Origin: Staphylotrichum longicolle
Lineage: Eukaryota; Ascomycota; Sordariomycetes; Sordariales; Chaetomiaceae
Assembly (NCBI GenBank): GCA_019096155.1
Contig: JAHCVI010000003.1
Location: 1,550,001-1,614,000 of the forward strand
DNA: 64,000 bases
Reading direction: 5' to 3'
The notes under the pieces are model-generated. The model had not been told where the DNA came from. It worked only from the letters and a program-made list of their open reading frames with translations, and made no database searches. Numbering within the stretch: position 1 is the first letter of the stretch; every line of letters begins with the position of its first letter. The position numbers and the translations under genes were made by a program. Shown here piece after piece: positions 11,308 to 23,848 of the stretch.

Positions 11308-12875
11308 GACAGTTTGTCAGCGGCTTGGATACCGGATGGCGAGATTGCATAGCGCGGCGTTCTACGGTTTGCCCTGAGCTTGCATGTACATGACTGTACG
11401 AGTTACGAATCGATGAATGGGCCAACCCGCTTTTCACGCTGTAAAGAGCCAACACAAAACACTTAGCGAGCCACTTCAACGGTCCGACACCCTCTCTCGC
11501 CGCTACTAATCGGCGGAGCTGGTTCCTGGCCGTGGACCGCCAATCAACAGGCTACAGCGCAGGATTACCGGCATCAAAACCGCAGACGACCAGGAAAACA
11601 CGCCGGATAGACGGTTCCGGGTGCTAGTCATCTAACCCTGGCGGCCTAGGACTGGACGCCCCATGAGTGCGGCGCACAGCCGCTCTCCAGTGTCGACCCT
11701 TGCACTGGTAGTAACCGCGGCATACGGCATTGGTCTCCCTCTCCGGCATCTCTCACCTACTGCGTTCCTATGGTTCGAGTAGCTTGCGGTACTTACAGCC
11801 GTCGAATTCACACCTACTCGCAAGGAGATCAACGGTTGCTAGGGCGTTCATCACCATGGTATTGGACAGCCCAACGGCTTGCCGTTGCCGGCCTCTCAAC
11901 CAGCTGAGAAGTGTCCCTCATAGGGTCTGTTTTGGTCTGGGAGCCTGCCATGGGGAAAAGAGGGTGGATGGTTCACGCGGACAATCTCTGGTTCGCGGCG
12001 GTCTTGATGGGGGAAGTCAAGGCCCAGTGGAATATTTCACACTGCACAGCCCGTTCAAGGCAGCGAGACAGGGCGAGAGGGTTGTTTGTGGGACCAAGTT
12101 ACCCCGGAGCTGGGAGTCGACGTGGTTGATTTTGGTCTACACAGGGACGAAGCGCAGATTTGATGGGAGAACCAGGGAACGCGAAACAAGGAGGCCAGCG
12201 CAGAGTTGATGTGCGAAAATGGAAAAACCGCACGGCATTCGTGAATGGACCGGAGCACGCAGGATGTCTCGATCACGGCTTCAAAGTTACCAATGATTGG
12301 CCCCCAAAGAGTTGCTGGCGAACTTCTCGTCGAGTGTGTCAAGACTGCCTCTACATTCACACGCACCTGGTCCCAGAAGGAATCATCAGACGCAACATCT
12401 CTCCACTGAATTGTATCCAACTACATCCCATCCACACCTTCAGCATGCTGATCAAGTCCTGCACATACAGCGCCAACCGTGCAAGATGTGTGTTATATAC
12501 ATACAACGCCAAACCCCCACCCCACTGGCCACTGCGTACCACCAGCCCTGAACCATGCCCAAAACAGTTGATGCAAGTAGTCCTGCTGTACACATCCAAG
12601 TCGTTTGTATGCAGATACGATGCCACCCATAAAAAAAAACCAGAACTGAACCGCCCGCACGGGTATGTGGGTGTATGTACTGTAAAACACCCCCCAAAAG
12701 CAGCCAAAGACCAGCATACGCCATGCAGAACAAGACAGCCGAGACCACCAGGAAAAAAAGAGACAAAAGTAGAAGGAGACGACACCTTCTCTTCAATCAT
12801 ACCATCCATTCATTCATATCCTCATCACAACATCCCATAACCTCCACCTCCTCCTCCTCCTCGTATATACCCGCT
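11308..12875. other. Convergent 3' region, 1.6 kb
   Basis: It lies between the 3' ends of the CHIP-like gene (+) and the NIPA gene (-). A 226-codon open frame at 12160-12840 (+) has no domain and poor codon bias and is not called. Alternating TACATA stretches around 12494-12503 suit transcript ends. Confidence 0.45.
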
Positions 12876-15506
12876 CTAGATAAACCCCCCGCCCCTCGGC
12901 GGCGTCCCATGCGGCGGCGGCTTCGGCGGGCCCCCGGGCTCCCCGGGACCCCAGCTCTTGCGCCCCCGGCTCTCCTCGAACCGCCTTCTTTGTCGTTCGT
13001 ACTCGCCCACCTCCACGTCGTCTGCCCCGCTGCTGCCGGCGTCTACCAGCCCCAGACCCTTTTCGTCTACCTGTCCCTGGCCCTGGCCCTGCGACCGCCG
13101 TCTCCCGTGTTGTTGTTGTTGCTGTTGTTGCTGCTGTTGTTGTTGCGGCTGTTGTTGTTGTTGCTGCTGCTGCTGTCGCGGCTGGGCATATTGTTGTTGT
13201 TGTTGCTGCTGTTGTTGCTGCTGCGGCTGCTGCTGCTGCTCCCGTCCACGCGGGGGACTAGACCCCGTGTTATACGCTCTGGTAATGCTGTGCCCGTACT
13301 GCGCGTGCTTATCGTCCTCGTCCCGATACAACCCCCCATGTCCACCGCTGCCATCGTCGGAGTCGGTGTCGTCGTCGTAGTGCGCCAGCGCGGGCATCGA
13401 GCTGGCGTTGTTCCCATGCGAATCCCCTTGACCAGCCCCAACCTCTCCTCCTCTGTGGCGCCGCGGATCTGTGGCGTCGAGTACCCCCGCGAGCCGATGC
13501 CGTGGCGGGAGGAGGTGGGACGCGAAGAAGAGGGGCCGGTGGTGGTGATGGGCGGTGGAATCAGAGGCGTCGGTGCTGTGGGCGTGGGCTTGGTTCCGGC
13601 GGAACATGTGCTGGAAGGAGAACTGGCGGCGGGCGGAGTGTGGAGGCGGGGTGGGGGGTGGGTGGGACATGGTGTCGCTTGCGTCCGAGACGTTGCGTGA
13701 GGGGTGGCCGAACTGGACGTGGCGGGTAGAGCGGGAGGCGTCTTCGCCGTCGCCCGAGGTGCCTGGTGGAGCATAGTTGTCGTCGAGCGAGTCGGATTTG
13801 GAGCCGGGAACGGCGATGGAGGTGAGCTGGACGGGGTGCATTGGGCTTTGAACCTTGGATGGGTCGGGTTTGCGGAAGTCGGGATGCCCGGGGAGGAGGA
13901 CGCTGCGGGCTCGGTGGCGGATGGTGCCCATGAAGTTGGAGAGGGCCGGGGAGACGGGCCTGCTTGCCTCGGCGAGCTCCTCGTCGGTTGGGAAATGGGA
14001 CCACCCCAGAGGCGGATGTGGGGTTGGGGGCGCGAGGTGGGTGGTCGCAGGGGTGGCAGACCGGGCGGTGCTGAATGTCCCGGTCCTCCGCCGCCTGATG
14101 CCATCCCACTCGAACTGAGGCACACCAGTCTCGCTGACCGGTGCCAAACTCTCTTGGAGCTTCTCCTCACGCAGCCGCTTCAGCTCCTCAAGCTCCATCT
14201 TCTGTCTCGCAGAGGACAGCCTCCTAACGATCGCCGCAGCACCCCGGATGGCATCTGCCTTGGGTTCCGTCTCGGACTGTGGCTGCTCGGCGATGGTGTG
14301 GATCTGGTCCAAGTCTCCGGCAAAAACGGCGGCGTCTGGGACATCCTTGGCAGATTTGGACAGCTGGAGCAGTACGACGCCCGAGCAGATGGTCAGGAAC
14401 CCGTTAACCATGGTGATGATAGACGTCGGCGACCCGTTGAAGCCACGGAATAAGATGGCCGAGCTGATGATGGTCGTGCTCGTGAAGTAAACATAGTATG
14501 TGGGTGTAACCAGAGCAGCGTTGAACAGGTTGAGCGCTTTCTGTGGTAGAAGTTAGCAAGCGATGCAGCACGAAAGGAAAACGAATGAAAACCACCGCAC
14601 ATTTAGAAAGATGATTTCGGTCACAAGCGTCCCAACGACAAAGACGAGGAGGACGTAGAGAAACCACTGGTTGAACTGGGGGGTCCCATTCGCCTGGGCG
14701 ATGATGGCCGCACCCAACCCCTGAATCGAAACCACACTGAGCCCTCCGATCCAACTGCAGATGGAAATGTAAACCAGCATGTTCTTCCTCCCGTACTTTG
14801 GTCCCAGCCAAAACGCCACAATGATGGAGCCCACGATGACAACACCCGCGTAACTCAAAAAGGCCGGGTGGATGACGAAATGCTGCATCTCCTGGATGTT
14901 GGCGACGGACGATGATTGGGGAGCGTTCATGACAATGACGACGGACCCGACAATGCACAAAAAACAGGCGACCTTGCCGACCATGCTGAGCCGTTCCTTC
15001 AGGAATATCGCCGACAGGATGGTGGTAATGACGACCGAGAGCGCTCCGAGCGGCGTGACCAAAATGGCGTCGGTGAAGGCGTAGGCCGCAAAGTTGAGCA
15101 CCTCGCCCAGGATCATGAGGATCATGCCTCCCCACCAGTACAGATTCTTAAGATATCCGTACCCTTCGCCGGCCACCTCATTGTATTTCTCGTTCGCCTT
15201 GAGCAGGCCGACCTTCTTGAGCACGAACGACACGCCGATGAAGGCGCCCGATCCGACGGCTAACCCTATGCCAATCGCTTTGAAGGCCGGCGGCCGGTCC
15301 CCGGTGGCGGCAACGCCGCCGGAGCGGGTGTATAGCTCGTGCGCATGGTTGATGGCGTGGGCTGCGCTCTCCATGGCAGCGCCAGGGAGTGACACGACGA
15401 CTCGGTCGTCAGTGCCGTGGGATGCTCGAGAGTCGCCTTGGAGGAGGAATCGCTTCGCCGGCAGATGTGTTCGGTAGGAGGCTTCGGGAACTGTTGTTGT
15501 CGTCAC
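12876..15506 (-). CDS. NIPA-family magnesium transporter with polyglutamine tail
   Basis: Two exons, 15506-14601 and 14540-12876, with a 60-bp intron (GTGCGG...CCACAG) between complete codons, give 856 codons. About nine hydrophobic helices (residues about 75-345) carry NIPA/DUF803 motifs such as GVSFVLKKVGL, WWGGMILMILGE, TPLGALSVVI and, across the intron, LVTPTYYVYFTSTTI. NIPA proteins carry Mg2+ across plasma or endosomal membranes. The C-terminal 500 residues are a predicted disordered cytosolic tail with Ser/Pro/His stretches and a long Gln-rich run (about residues 733-780), unusual for the family. Between about 13550 and 13425 the main frame loses its codon bias, while a neighbouring frame reads a Ser/Gly-rich segment ending in ATEEERLGLVKG; two compensating indels are likely (see findings). 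The transporter part is certain; the exact tail is not. Confidence 0.87.
13108..13248 (-). repeat. Glutamine-codon microsatellite inside the NIPA gene
   Basis: CAA/CAG (plus-strand TTG/CTG) triplets, broken by single Pro, Arg and Tyr codons, encode three adjacent Gln runs in the cytosolic tail of the transporter. Mixed codons suggest age or selection rather than recent slippage. Confidence 0.85.
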
Positions 15507-17921
15507 GCCGTCTCGCGCAAGGCGTGCGAGGCCGCATAAACTGTGGTTTGTCGGTCCGGGTGCGGCTGAAGCGTAATGGGTGTCGATTGGGGTGGCTTGC
15601 AGGAAAGAGGAGGCAAGGCAGAACCCGCAGCAGACAGACAGAGCCGGATGTTTTCAGGTCTGATCTAGCGTAGTGTCGACTGGAGCGTCTTCTCCACAGG
15701 CGTCGGGCAAACAGTCAGACGGAGGAGCCAAGATGTGGCCCGAGACAGGAGCTGAAGATGAGGATGCGGGTCTTGGATGTGGGTGCTGATTCGGCCGAAT
15801 TAGAGGGTTTTGGCGCAAAAGTCGTGTGATGGAGGAGGGGGTCTTGGGCGTAGAGCAAATCGAGGAATGGTTACGAATACGGGCGCGTGGGTTTGAGCAG
15901 CCCAATACTCCGTAGGTACGGTGCTGGTGTAACCTGTCGAGCCTGTCGACGACGAGACGAGACGGAGACGTCAGTTGTTCGAGACGATGCCAGGTTGTGT
16001 CGTCTTGCAACCAAGTCCCTGCCACCAATTCTGGTTGCTGCGCAATGACGAGCAAGGGCCAGGAACAAGAGCCCCACCAAAACAAATGCGCTGGGGCGCT
16101 ATAATTACCTGAGACCGAGAATTTACAACAAAAAGACGACGCTGGATATTGAGGAAAAAAGAAGATACAGATGTGTCTTGCGCCAACACCATTCCTCGAG
16201 GGTCAAGTCAAAGCCCACGAGCAAAAACGACACGAACTGCCCGACACCAGAAAAAGGTTGGCTGGGCAAGCTGCATGCACTGTCGCTTGTCTTGTCTTGG
16301 TTCGCAGGCCGATGGATGGATGGTTTTAGCGGGCCGGACAGCGGGTGGGGACCCGGGTTCCACGACGTCTGGCCCAGTAACGAGGCAAGGATACGGAGAC
16401 CCTTGCTGCTGAGGTGTGGGTCGCCCTCGCCGCTGGCGCCGCCCTGAAACGTCAATCGGGACACTTTCCGTCCCACAAACGTCACCTCCACAGGCTTCCC
16501 CGAGACCAAACCTCAGCAAACCAACCTCCTCGTGGAGTTGCGGGGTGGGGTGTTCATGGCCAAGACGCGGAACGAACGAGATCAACTGATCTCCCCGAAT
16601 CTTCGGCGACAGCGCCTACACATTTCATAGATTCCCAGCATCGCCATTGCCGACTACCATCTTCCTGTTTTTGCGACCGAAGCTCAGCGAAGGTGAGGGG
16701 TGCTGAGGGGTGGTTCGACCTGCATCCCCACATCGCACCTGTCTCAGCCCCCCAGAGGCTCCATTGACACGAAAGCGCAATCAGGACCTTGGGAGGCCCT
16801 GAGATGTTGATGTTGGAGGCTTTTGATCTGCCACTGCCATACTTTGTCATGTACGGTTTAGACCGACATGAACACCGAGTGCTGAAGGGTCCTGGTGATG
16901 TCAACATAAACCAGGGATCACGCAGATCGCTTCGTTTGATAGGCTCCCGAGACTTGTTCTTGAGACGGCAGGGGGGCAACGGGAGCCAAGAGCCAGACAC
17001 GGACAGACGGCCAGGCAAGCGCAAGACCTCGCCATCGGTGACCAACGGATAGCACCTTTTCAGGCTCGGTGCTTTCGACGAGAGACTTCGTTGGCTACAA
17101 GCTCCTCTCCCTCTCAGGAACCTTCGTCTCCCGTGGGCCTCTGGATAACGTGCGCTCTAGCAGCCCCTGGATGCAGCGCCGTGACGGTGTGCGTAGCAAC
17201 ATCAGACCCGGGTTTTGCACCCAGCGCTAGAACGGGCTTCCCCAGAGGCCCAGGTCTCCCACACGCGCCCGGGTAAAGGCTCCCTGCGCGTCATGCCTGG
17301 TTGATCTGCGATCCAGCGGGGGTTTTGTCGACAGCCAGGGTCCTATTTTGGGTCAGTGCATGTCGCAAGTGGCGCCAGGGGTTCCCACACTTCCTTTAAC
17401 ATTTCCCACTGCTTTTTGAAGCAAGGATCGTGAACGACGAAACCGCCCCCGACTGTCCCAGAGAGACCTCCCGAGCGGTGATGCCACAATTAGAGAAACT
17501 TGCCCTAAATATCATCAACATCTATTTTCTGTAAATATAAGCATCGTGTACCTGCGATTTTCGTGTTCTATAATCGGACGATCTTGTCACGGTGCTTAGT
17601 GTGCTTGTCACTTGGATTCCCCATTTAGACCACGCCGTCCTTGGATGACCTCTGTAACAGGACGGCACGACAGAACCGGAGAGTTTCCAAGTAACGGCGC
17701 CAAAGGCGATAAGATAGTTATGTTGCGAATCAAGATTCAAGCTGTCATTTCCATCGTCAAAACCAAGGTAGATGTTCATTCTTGAGATCCTCCTGCCGTG
17801 GTCGCGCCCTTGAGACCCTCGTGTCTAGGTAGTGACAATAGGTATGCATTCTCGAAGTGTTGCCCTGAGAACGCAGATACCACTGCCACTGTTCTCAATC
17901 AAAGACCGCATCCACCTCGCC
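15507..17921. other. Intergenic, 2.4 kb, no gene seen
   Basis: It holds the promoter and leader of the NIPA gene and the 3' flank of the short-chain dehydrogenase. The segment at about 17480-17790 is lower in GC than its surroundings. No coding region with bias or domain is visible on either strand. Confidence 0.45.
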
Positions 17922-19074
17922 TCACCAAGGCAGTTCGGCACCAGTGTACGTCAAGAACTTGCCCGACTTCTCTGGAGTCAAGCCGTCAATCTATCACCAC
18001 AGTCATGTCAGTAAAGCAACAAAACGAAGCTCGCAGCAACATACCTGCTCAGCCACCCCCTTCACGCTCTGCTCCACCGTGAGAGGCGGCTGCTTGAACC
18101 CGATGGCATCCGCCAGCCCTTGTCCCAGCTCTGTCTGTACCCATCTAATACCAGGCTCATCAGCCAGATGCCCTGCTTGTAAAGGCTCGAATCTACTCAC
18201 CCGGGTGCAGAATCCCAACTACAATCCTTCCCTTCAACTCCACACTCACCTTCTTCGCCCACCAATTCGCCGCTGCCTTGCCTACGCAAAACCCACACCA
18301 TCAGTTCACGTCTTGCCTCCCTCACAATGACCAACGTAGGTAAGATAACAAACTTACTCATCCCGTACCCACCCAGGCAGACTCTCCTCCTCCAGCGTAC
18401 CGATACTCCCCAGCGAGCTCGACACGAGCACGAACCTACCCAGCCCCCATCCTCCTCCCCACGTCTTTCCTCTCCAGCAGCCCCCAGACGCCCCGAAACA
18501 ACCGCGCCGGCCCCAGCGCGTTCACCTCAAAGTCCCACGCCATCTCCGTCTCTGGGTCCGTCTCCAACACGCCTTGACCCGACGCCGCCCCGGCGTTGGC
18601 GACGACCACGTCGAGCCTGTCGATGCCGTGCTCCGCGCGCAGCGCGCGGCCAGCGTGGCCGAGGTGAGGCTCGGCTGGGCCTCGTCGAGGAGGACGGGAG
18701 GGGCGGCTGGTCGGGTGGATTGTCGTTCCTGTTTTTTCTTGGAGGCGGAGGGGCTCAACGAGGGGAGGGGTGGCGGGAGGTGGCGAGGACGGTGGTGTGC
18801 GGCCGGGCGAGGAGGAGGGCGGTTAGGGCGAAGCCGATGCCTGGTGCGGTGGATGGGGGATGTTAGTTGGTGGTGGGCGGGCTGAGAGCGGGATGGAAGG
18901 AGGATATGGGAGGGGATGGATGAATGAAAGGTACAGTGATGGGGTAGCGGGGTTGCGAGGGAAAGGTCTTGGGGGACAAAGTTGGATGGTAGATATTTAA
19001 CGATGGAGAGAGGGGAGGTGGTGATGCTTACCCCTATTTGCGCCAGTGATGAGGTAAACAGTGTTTTCCGACAT
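17922..19074 (-). CDS. Short-chain dehydrogenase/reductase, reading frame broken
   Basis: Five exons can be traced on the minus strand: 19074-19032, 18840-18358, 18281-18201, 18144-18045 and 17990-17922. They encode a Rossmann-fold NAD(P)-dependent oxidoreductase. The N-terminus VYLITGANRGIG joins across the first intron and is the nucleotide-binding motif. HGIDRLDVVVANAG gives the NAG motif, then FVLVSSSLGS the catalytic Ser strand, and YGMSKAAANWW the Tyr-x-x-x-Lys pair, formed across the second intron. The last exon ends in ELPW and a TGA. Splice sites are well formed (GTAAGC, GTAAGT, GTGAGT, GTATGT), but frame changes are needed near 18760, 18640, 18440 and 18368 and at the 18201/18144 junction. 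Codon bias is kept throughout. Either the consensus has several indel errors or this is a recently inactivated gene. The substrate is unknown. Confidence 0.72.
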
Positions 19075-19606
19075 TGTGTGTCGAGGTTCGACCGCTCGGG
19101 GGAAACGGTGTGGTGGTTGCGAAAGACAGTGAGCGATCAGTATACCTAGGGATCAGGACCGGTAAATCAGGAAATTCTTCAGGAAGCCACAAGTGCCCAA
19201 GACTTACAATCCAAGGCGCCCGAATGGAGAAGGGCAAGAAAGGGAGGAAAAGGAAGAACATGGAGGGAGGGCTTAAATATTCCAGACGGGAGGGGGCACC
19301 ACTTACACTCGGATGACCAATGAGCTCTGCTCACCGGCATTTGCGGAGGGCATTCTGGGCTGCATCCTTTGGTTGCCCGGTCCCTTTGTTGAGTTTAGCC
19401 CCTGAACCACCAAAACATGGCACAAACCCACGCATTTGCTCAAACACTTTTCGTTCACAGATGTCCAAGTCGCTAATCATAAATCATACATACGCCGCTC
19501 CTGTCCCATAATGGTATCCCCGTTCCTGAGTCCCAGACGCCAAATTCCAAAGTGTCCTCCCCATCCGCGGAAAGCAGCTCCCGATTTGTAATCCCCCGTT
19601 CACTAA
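19075..19606. other. Short intergenic region
   Basis: It holds the promoter of the dehydrogenase and the 3' flank of ADA2. Nothing else is recognised. Confidence 0.5.
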
Positions 19607-21323
19607 TCAAGCCTTCACCACCCAACCGGCATTTACCATGAAGTCGAAGATCCTCCCACCCTTCTGCGTGTCCAAGCGACAGATTTCCTTGGCCTGCTTC
19701 TTCTTAAGGCTGCCGTTGGCTTTGACAGCCTCCTTGAGGATCTGTTCCTTGATCATCAGGTACGGCTTCGGCTGGAGACGGAGAGTTTCGCAGAGCTTCG
19801 CCTCCTCCGTCGTTAGAAGATGCAGGTCAGGCGCGTTATCCTGGGAGAGCGGCATTGGTTGCACTCCCGGAATCGGCTGTGGGACGTATGCCTGCTTTGC
19901 GGGCAGGGTACCGTTTGCGACCACGACACTCCCACCGTTCACGTGGGTCCCGTTGGTCTCTGCCTTGATGCCGTTGACCCCCTCTCCGTTCGGCACGCCA
20001 TTCGTCACCGCGGAGCGAATTGGCAGCTCGGGCGCAACCAAAAGGGCAGCGCCACTGGGAGGCTCCGGAGGCGGCTGTTGCTTGTTGCGCTGGTTGGTCG
20101 CCAACCTCTCGCGGTCCATGGAGCCCAACGGTATCGCCTTCTGGATGCGCGCCGCCTTTTCCTGCTCGTACTTTTCGCCGCTGCGCAGGTCACCAATCCG
20201 GAGACTGCGCCATTCCTGGAGCTGCGCAATTGCTTGTCGGAGATTGAGTTCGTCTAGAAGGCCCTGGCAAAACTGCTCAAAATCGACCCTGTTCATCATG
20301 CGGGCAAAAGGCTTCGCTTTGTTGAGCAGATCCCGCTCCTCCTTGGACCGCTTCTTCTCCGTTTTGCTGTTCTCCCGATAGTCGAGCAGGTTGTGCTCAA
20401 AGATCACCTTTTTGCGCTCCGCCCGCTGCGTCAACCGGCAGTTGTAAATCTCCATCACTGTAAGCTTGAGCTCCATTTCGGGCTCGAGCTCACCCGTGCG
20501 CGGGTTGATGCCGTCGCCGGGATCGAACTGCATCAGCTGCACTGCCTCCTCTGCTTCGTTGGCATACTCGGTCTCGAACTCCAAGCGACCAGGCATGTAG
20601 CCCTGGATTTCGTGGCAGGCTGGCACGCTGGCCGTCGGCTTCGTCTTAGGTTGCAGAGCAGGCGCAGTCTTGGCAGCCTCCCTCCGTTCCTCGATCCTGC
20701 GCTTCTTGCGTGCCTGGAATTCCTCTCTCGAGATTTCGTTCGCCAATTCCATATCGTGGGGGCTGCATCGCTTCGGGAGTGGAAAGCTCGGCGAGTCAAC
20801 GTAGACTTTTAGGTAATGGTCGCGGACTTCGTCCTTGTGCCGGTAACCGCCGATGTGGTCAGCGATATCCGCCCAGGATCCCAGGCCGTAGATCTCGGCG
20901 CCCTCTAGGAGCAACAGTTCCTCGTCGGCACCCCATTCTCGGTCGAATATTGGGAAAGAATTCTGTTCGATGACGCGGTAGGGATGTGTTGCAGGCTGAT
21001 GCGCGTTGCTGGCCGCGCCACTGGCGAAACACTGCACGCAGAGGTCATACTCGTTGCAGGCGCTGTGGGCGCACCTGATCCGGACCTGCCGGGTCAACGG
21101 GTTAGCTTGAGGTTGCGCGAGCGGGTTGTTGATGCTCCACAATATCCCAGACATGTGTCATGTGCGGCTTGTGACAAGCCGGGAATGATATAAAGAACCA
21201 AACCCGTTCCATGTTGAAGTGTGCACTTACTGTTGATGTGATATCTGCGGAGCAGACGTCGCAGACGTACTTGACACCGCCTTCGCCTCCCCTCGCCGCG
21301 ATCTTCTTACGAATAACGCCCAT
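19607..21323 (-). CDS. ADA2: Transcriptional adaptor ADA2 (SAGA complex)
   Basis: Two exons, 21323-21231 and 21085-19607, with a 145-bp intron (GTAAGT...CGGCAG), give 523 codons. ADA2 binds the acetyltransferase Gcn5 and ADA3 in the nuclear SAGA and ADA histone-acetylation modules. The ZZ zinc finger is split by the intron: CDVCSADIT in exon 1 and CNEYDLCVQCF in exon 2. A SANT domain follows (about residues 85-132; DEELLLLEGAEIYGLGSW, then HKDEVRDHYL). The central region has the ADA2-typical GYMPGRLEFETEYANEAE. A C-terminal SWIRM domain (about 435-523) contains KEICRLDTQKGGRIFDF. The length is normal for fungal ADA2. The start at MGVIRKK was chosen because it precedes the zinc finger closely. 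The gene is divergent from GAL7 with about 1.0 kb between starts. Confidence 0.95.
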
Positions 21324-22359
21324 CCTGCGGGGTGCGCGTCGGCGCAAGCGGAGAGGTGGTTACGCTGACAGGGGTCTGTCGAGCAGCAGTTGGCAGGTGC
21401 CTGATGCGCTGCAAAATGCGGCGGTGAGGATGCCCATGCAGAGCCTCTGCAATTGCGCGCGGGGTCCCCGAGGGCGATGCGACGCGTGTTTTGATGGATT
21501 TGCAGTCGGATGCCGCGGAATTCGATGGAAACCGGCGGCTTGATGCGCGTGTTGATGTGATGCAGTTGAGGGTCAATCCCAGGCAACTGTGATTCCACTC
21601 TGGCGGCCTGGCAGTTGCAAAAGGCGGGCCAGCGAGCGCACCGGGGTTCTGCCGGGGTATTCTGGAAAGGACAGGGACGGCACGTGCGCTCGTTTGAGGA
21701 ATTAAAACAACCCTAACCCCCTTCACCCTGCCCCTCCGTCTCGGGGCATATCCACACCGAGATTGCAGAGCCAGCATCGCGAAGAGAGGGGACAGGAATC
21801 TCTTCGCAAACATGGGTTTCGATGACAACCCGAGACAAAGCCGAAGGTTTCTACAATTACAACTATTGATGGCGTTTCTCTTTTGACCAGTGATGGGTGG
21901 TGGAGGATTCCCCACAGTGTCTTATTCCAATGGAGTCAGGAGATGCTACTGGAGTCAATACGTATTGCCCGTTGCACCTGAGGTCGAAGTTCGTGATGCG
22001 TCGAAATACGTCGGGGTCTCCGACGTCGCCCGCTCCGGTAGTTCACCCCGTACCCAGGGCGGGGGATTTAACGGAGGCAGGTCCCAACCAGCATGCTCGA
22101 TTTGTTTCCAACACTTCCTCCACAGGACACTCTAGTTTCTCCGGGACAACGCCGAAGTCGACTCTGGCCAACCCCGCCTCGTCTGTCAACAAACTGTGCG
22201 CAGTGCTCGGTGAGAAGGCACAAGTGCGACCTCAATTTTTCACGTGGCCGATCGTCGCCGTTTCGATTCCCTTGTGGTTTGACCATCTTCGTACCATCTT
22301 TTTGGGTTCATCCATCGATTTTCCATTCTTTTGGTCTTTCCGTCAGTCAAACCGTCAAA
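21324..22359. other. Divergent promoter region, ADA2/GAL7
   Basis: About 1.0 kb between two divergent starts. No further gene is supported. It probably includes the GAL7 leader, which is pyrimidine-rich near 22319-22350. Confidence 0.45.
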
Positions 22360-23699
22360 ATGCCCGACCAGGTCCTTGACGACATCTCGCATCGCCGGTA
22401 CAACCCGTTGACCGGGTCCTGGCTCCTTGTATCGCCTCACCGCACCAAGCGGCCTTGGCAGTGAGTTGCGATTTTAGTTCGATGCGACCATAGTGCCGGC
22501 ACTAATGCATCATCAGAGGCCAGCAAGAAGCGCCATCCAAGAACGTGCTCCCCGAGTACGACCCCAAGGTCTGTGGACCCATCCCACCCCAACGGGCTGT
22601 CCTGAGCATCTCCAAAAATACTAACGCTCATTCCAGTGCTACCTGTGTCCCGGAAATCAGCGCGCCCAGGGCGACAGCAACCCTCAATATGAGAACACTT
22701 TCACCTTTGTGAACGACTACAGCGCCGTCAAGGAGCAGCAGCAGGAGTATAACCCCGAGGCCAACAAGGATGACGTTGCCTCGCTCCTGCTCCAGGCCCA
22801 GCCCGTCACCGGCCGGTGCTACGTCCTCACCTTCTCCCCGAAGCACCACGTCACGCTGGCCGACATGACCGCGACCGAGATCCTGCCCGTCATCCAGACC
22901 TGGACCCGCATCTACGCCTCCCACCTGGCCCCCTCACACCCGCTCAAGGCGCAGGCCGAGAAAGCCCTGGCCAGCATCCCGGCCAACCCGGACGGCGAGA
23001 CCGAGCCCCCCAAGAACCAGCTGCGCTACATGCAGATCTTCGAGAACAAGGGCGCCGCCATGGGCTGCTCCAACCCGCACCCGCATTGCCAAGTGTGGAC
23101 GACCAGCACGCTGCCCGAAGAGCCTGGGAAGGAGCTCGTGCAAATGACCAAGTACAAGAGCGAGCACGGCCGGCATCTGCTAGCCGACTATGTCAAGCTC
23201 GAAGCCGAGAAGGGCGAGCGCGTCGTGTGGCAGAACGACGGGTTCCTCATCGTCTGCCCGTGGTGGGCGATCTGGCCATTCGAGGTCATCATCATCGCGA
23301 AGCGCCATGTCCGCGCGCTGATTGATCTCACCGACGAGGAGCGGCTGCAGTTTGCCGAGGCCGTGCAGGAGGTCACGAGACGCTATGATAACCTGTTCGA
23401 GACCAACTTCCCGTACAGTAAGTGCTTTCACGTTCACGGTGATTGGGGGAAGGGATTTCAGTGGCTAACAAAAGACAGGCTCCGGCATCCACCAAGCCCC
23501 GATCGACTGCACCGAGGAGGAGGCCGAGGCGAGCTGGTTCCACATGCATTTCTACCCGCCTCTTCTCCGGTCCGCGACCGTCCGCAAGTTCCTTGTTGGG
23601 TACGAGTTGATGGCCGAGCCGCAGCGGGACATCACTCCTGAGCAGGCGGCGGCGCGGCTGAGGAGCTGCGGTGGCGAGCTGTATCGCAAGGCGCTTTGA
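22360..23699 (+). CDS. GAL7: Galactose-1-phosphate uridylyltransferase
   Basis: Four exons, 22360-22460, 22517-22568, 22637-23417 and 23479-23699, give 384 codons. The enzyme exchanges UMP between UDP-glucose and galactose-1-phosphate in the cytosolic Leloir pathway. The N-terminus HRRYNPLTGSWLLVSPHR and, after the second intron, CYLCPGN (zinc-ligand cysteines) are family hallmarks. The active-site motif NPHPHCQVW has the uridylylated His at about residue 201. ASWFHMHFYPPLLRSATVRKFLVGYE in part forms the C-terminal His-rich motif (HMHFYPP). The introns are 56, 68 and 61 bp and each junction restores the conserved frame. The 52-bp second exon is unusually short. The length matches yeast Gal7 (about 366). 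The gene is convergent with ERG28, only about 150 bp from its stop. Confidence 0.95.
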
Positions 23700-23848
23700 A
23701 GAGGGTGGTATACACTGTTTTATTGTTTCTGTAAAAAGGTGTCGATATTAAATAGATAGCCTCAGACCCCGTGATCACCAACATAGCAAGATCAAGGAAG
23801 CAAGCGTAAGCTCGTCTTCATCCGTTTCTGCTCTCCGCGCCGGACCTC

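Noticed and set aside
12160..12840. 226-codon plus-strand frame between the CHIP-like and NIPA genes
   Set aside because: Lies in a convergent 3' region, poor codon bias, no domain.
17290..17315. CCTGGTTGATC resembling the 5' end of 18S rRNA
   Set aside because: The match stops after about 11 bases and no further rRNA sequence follows.
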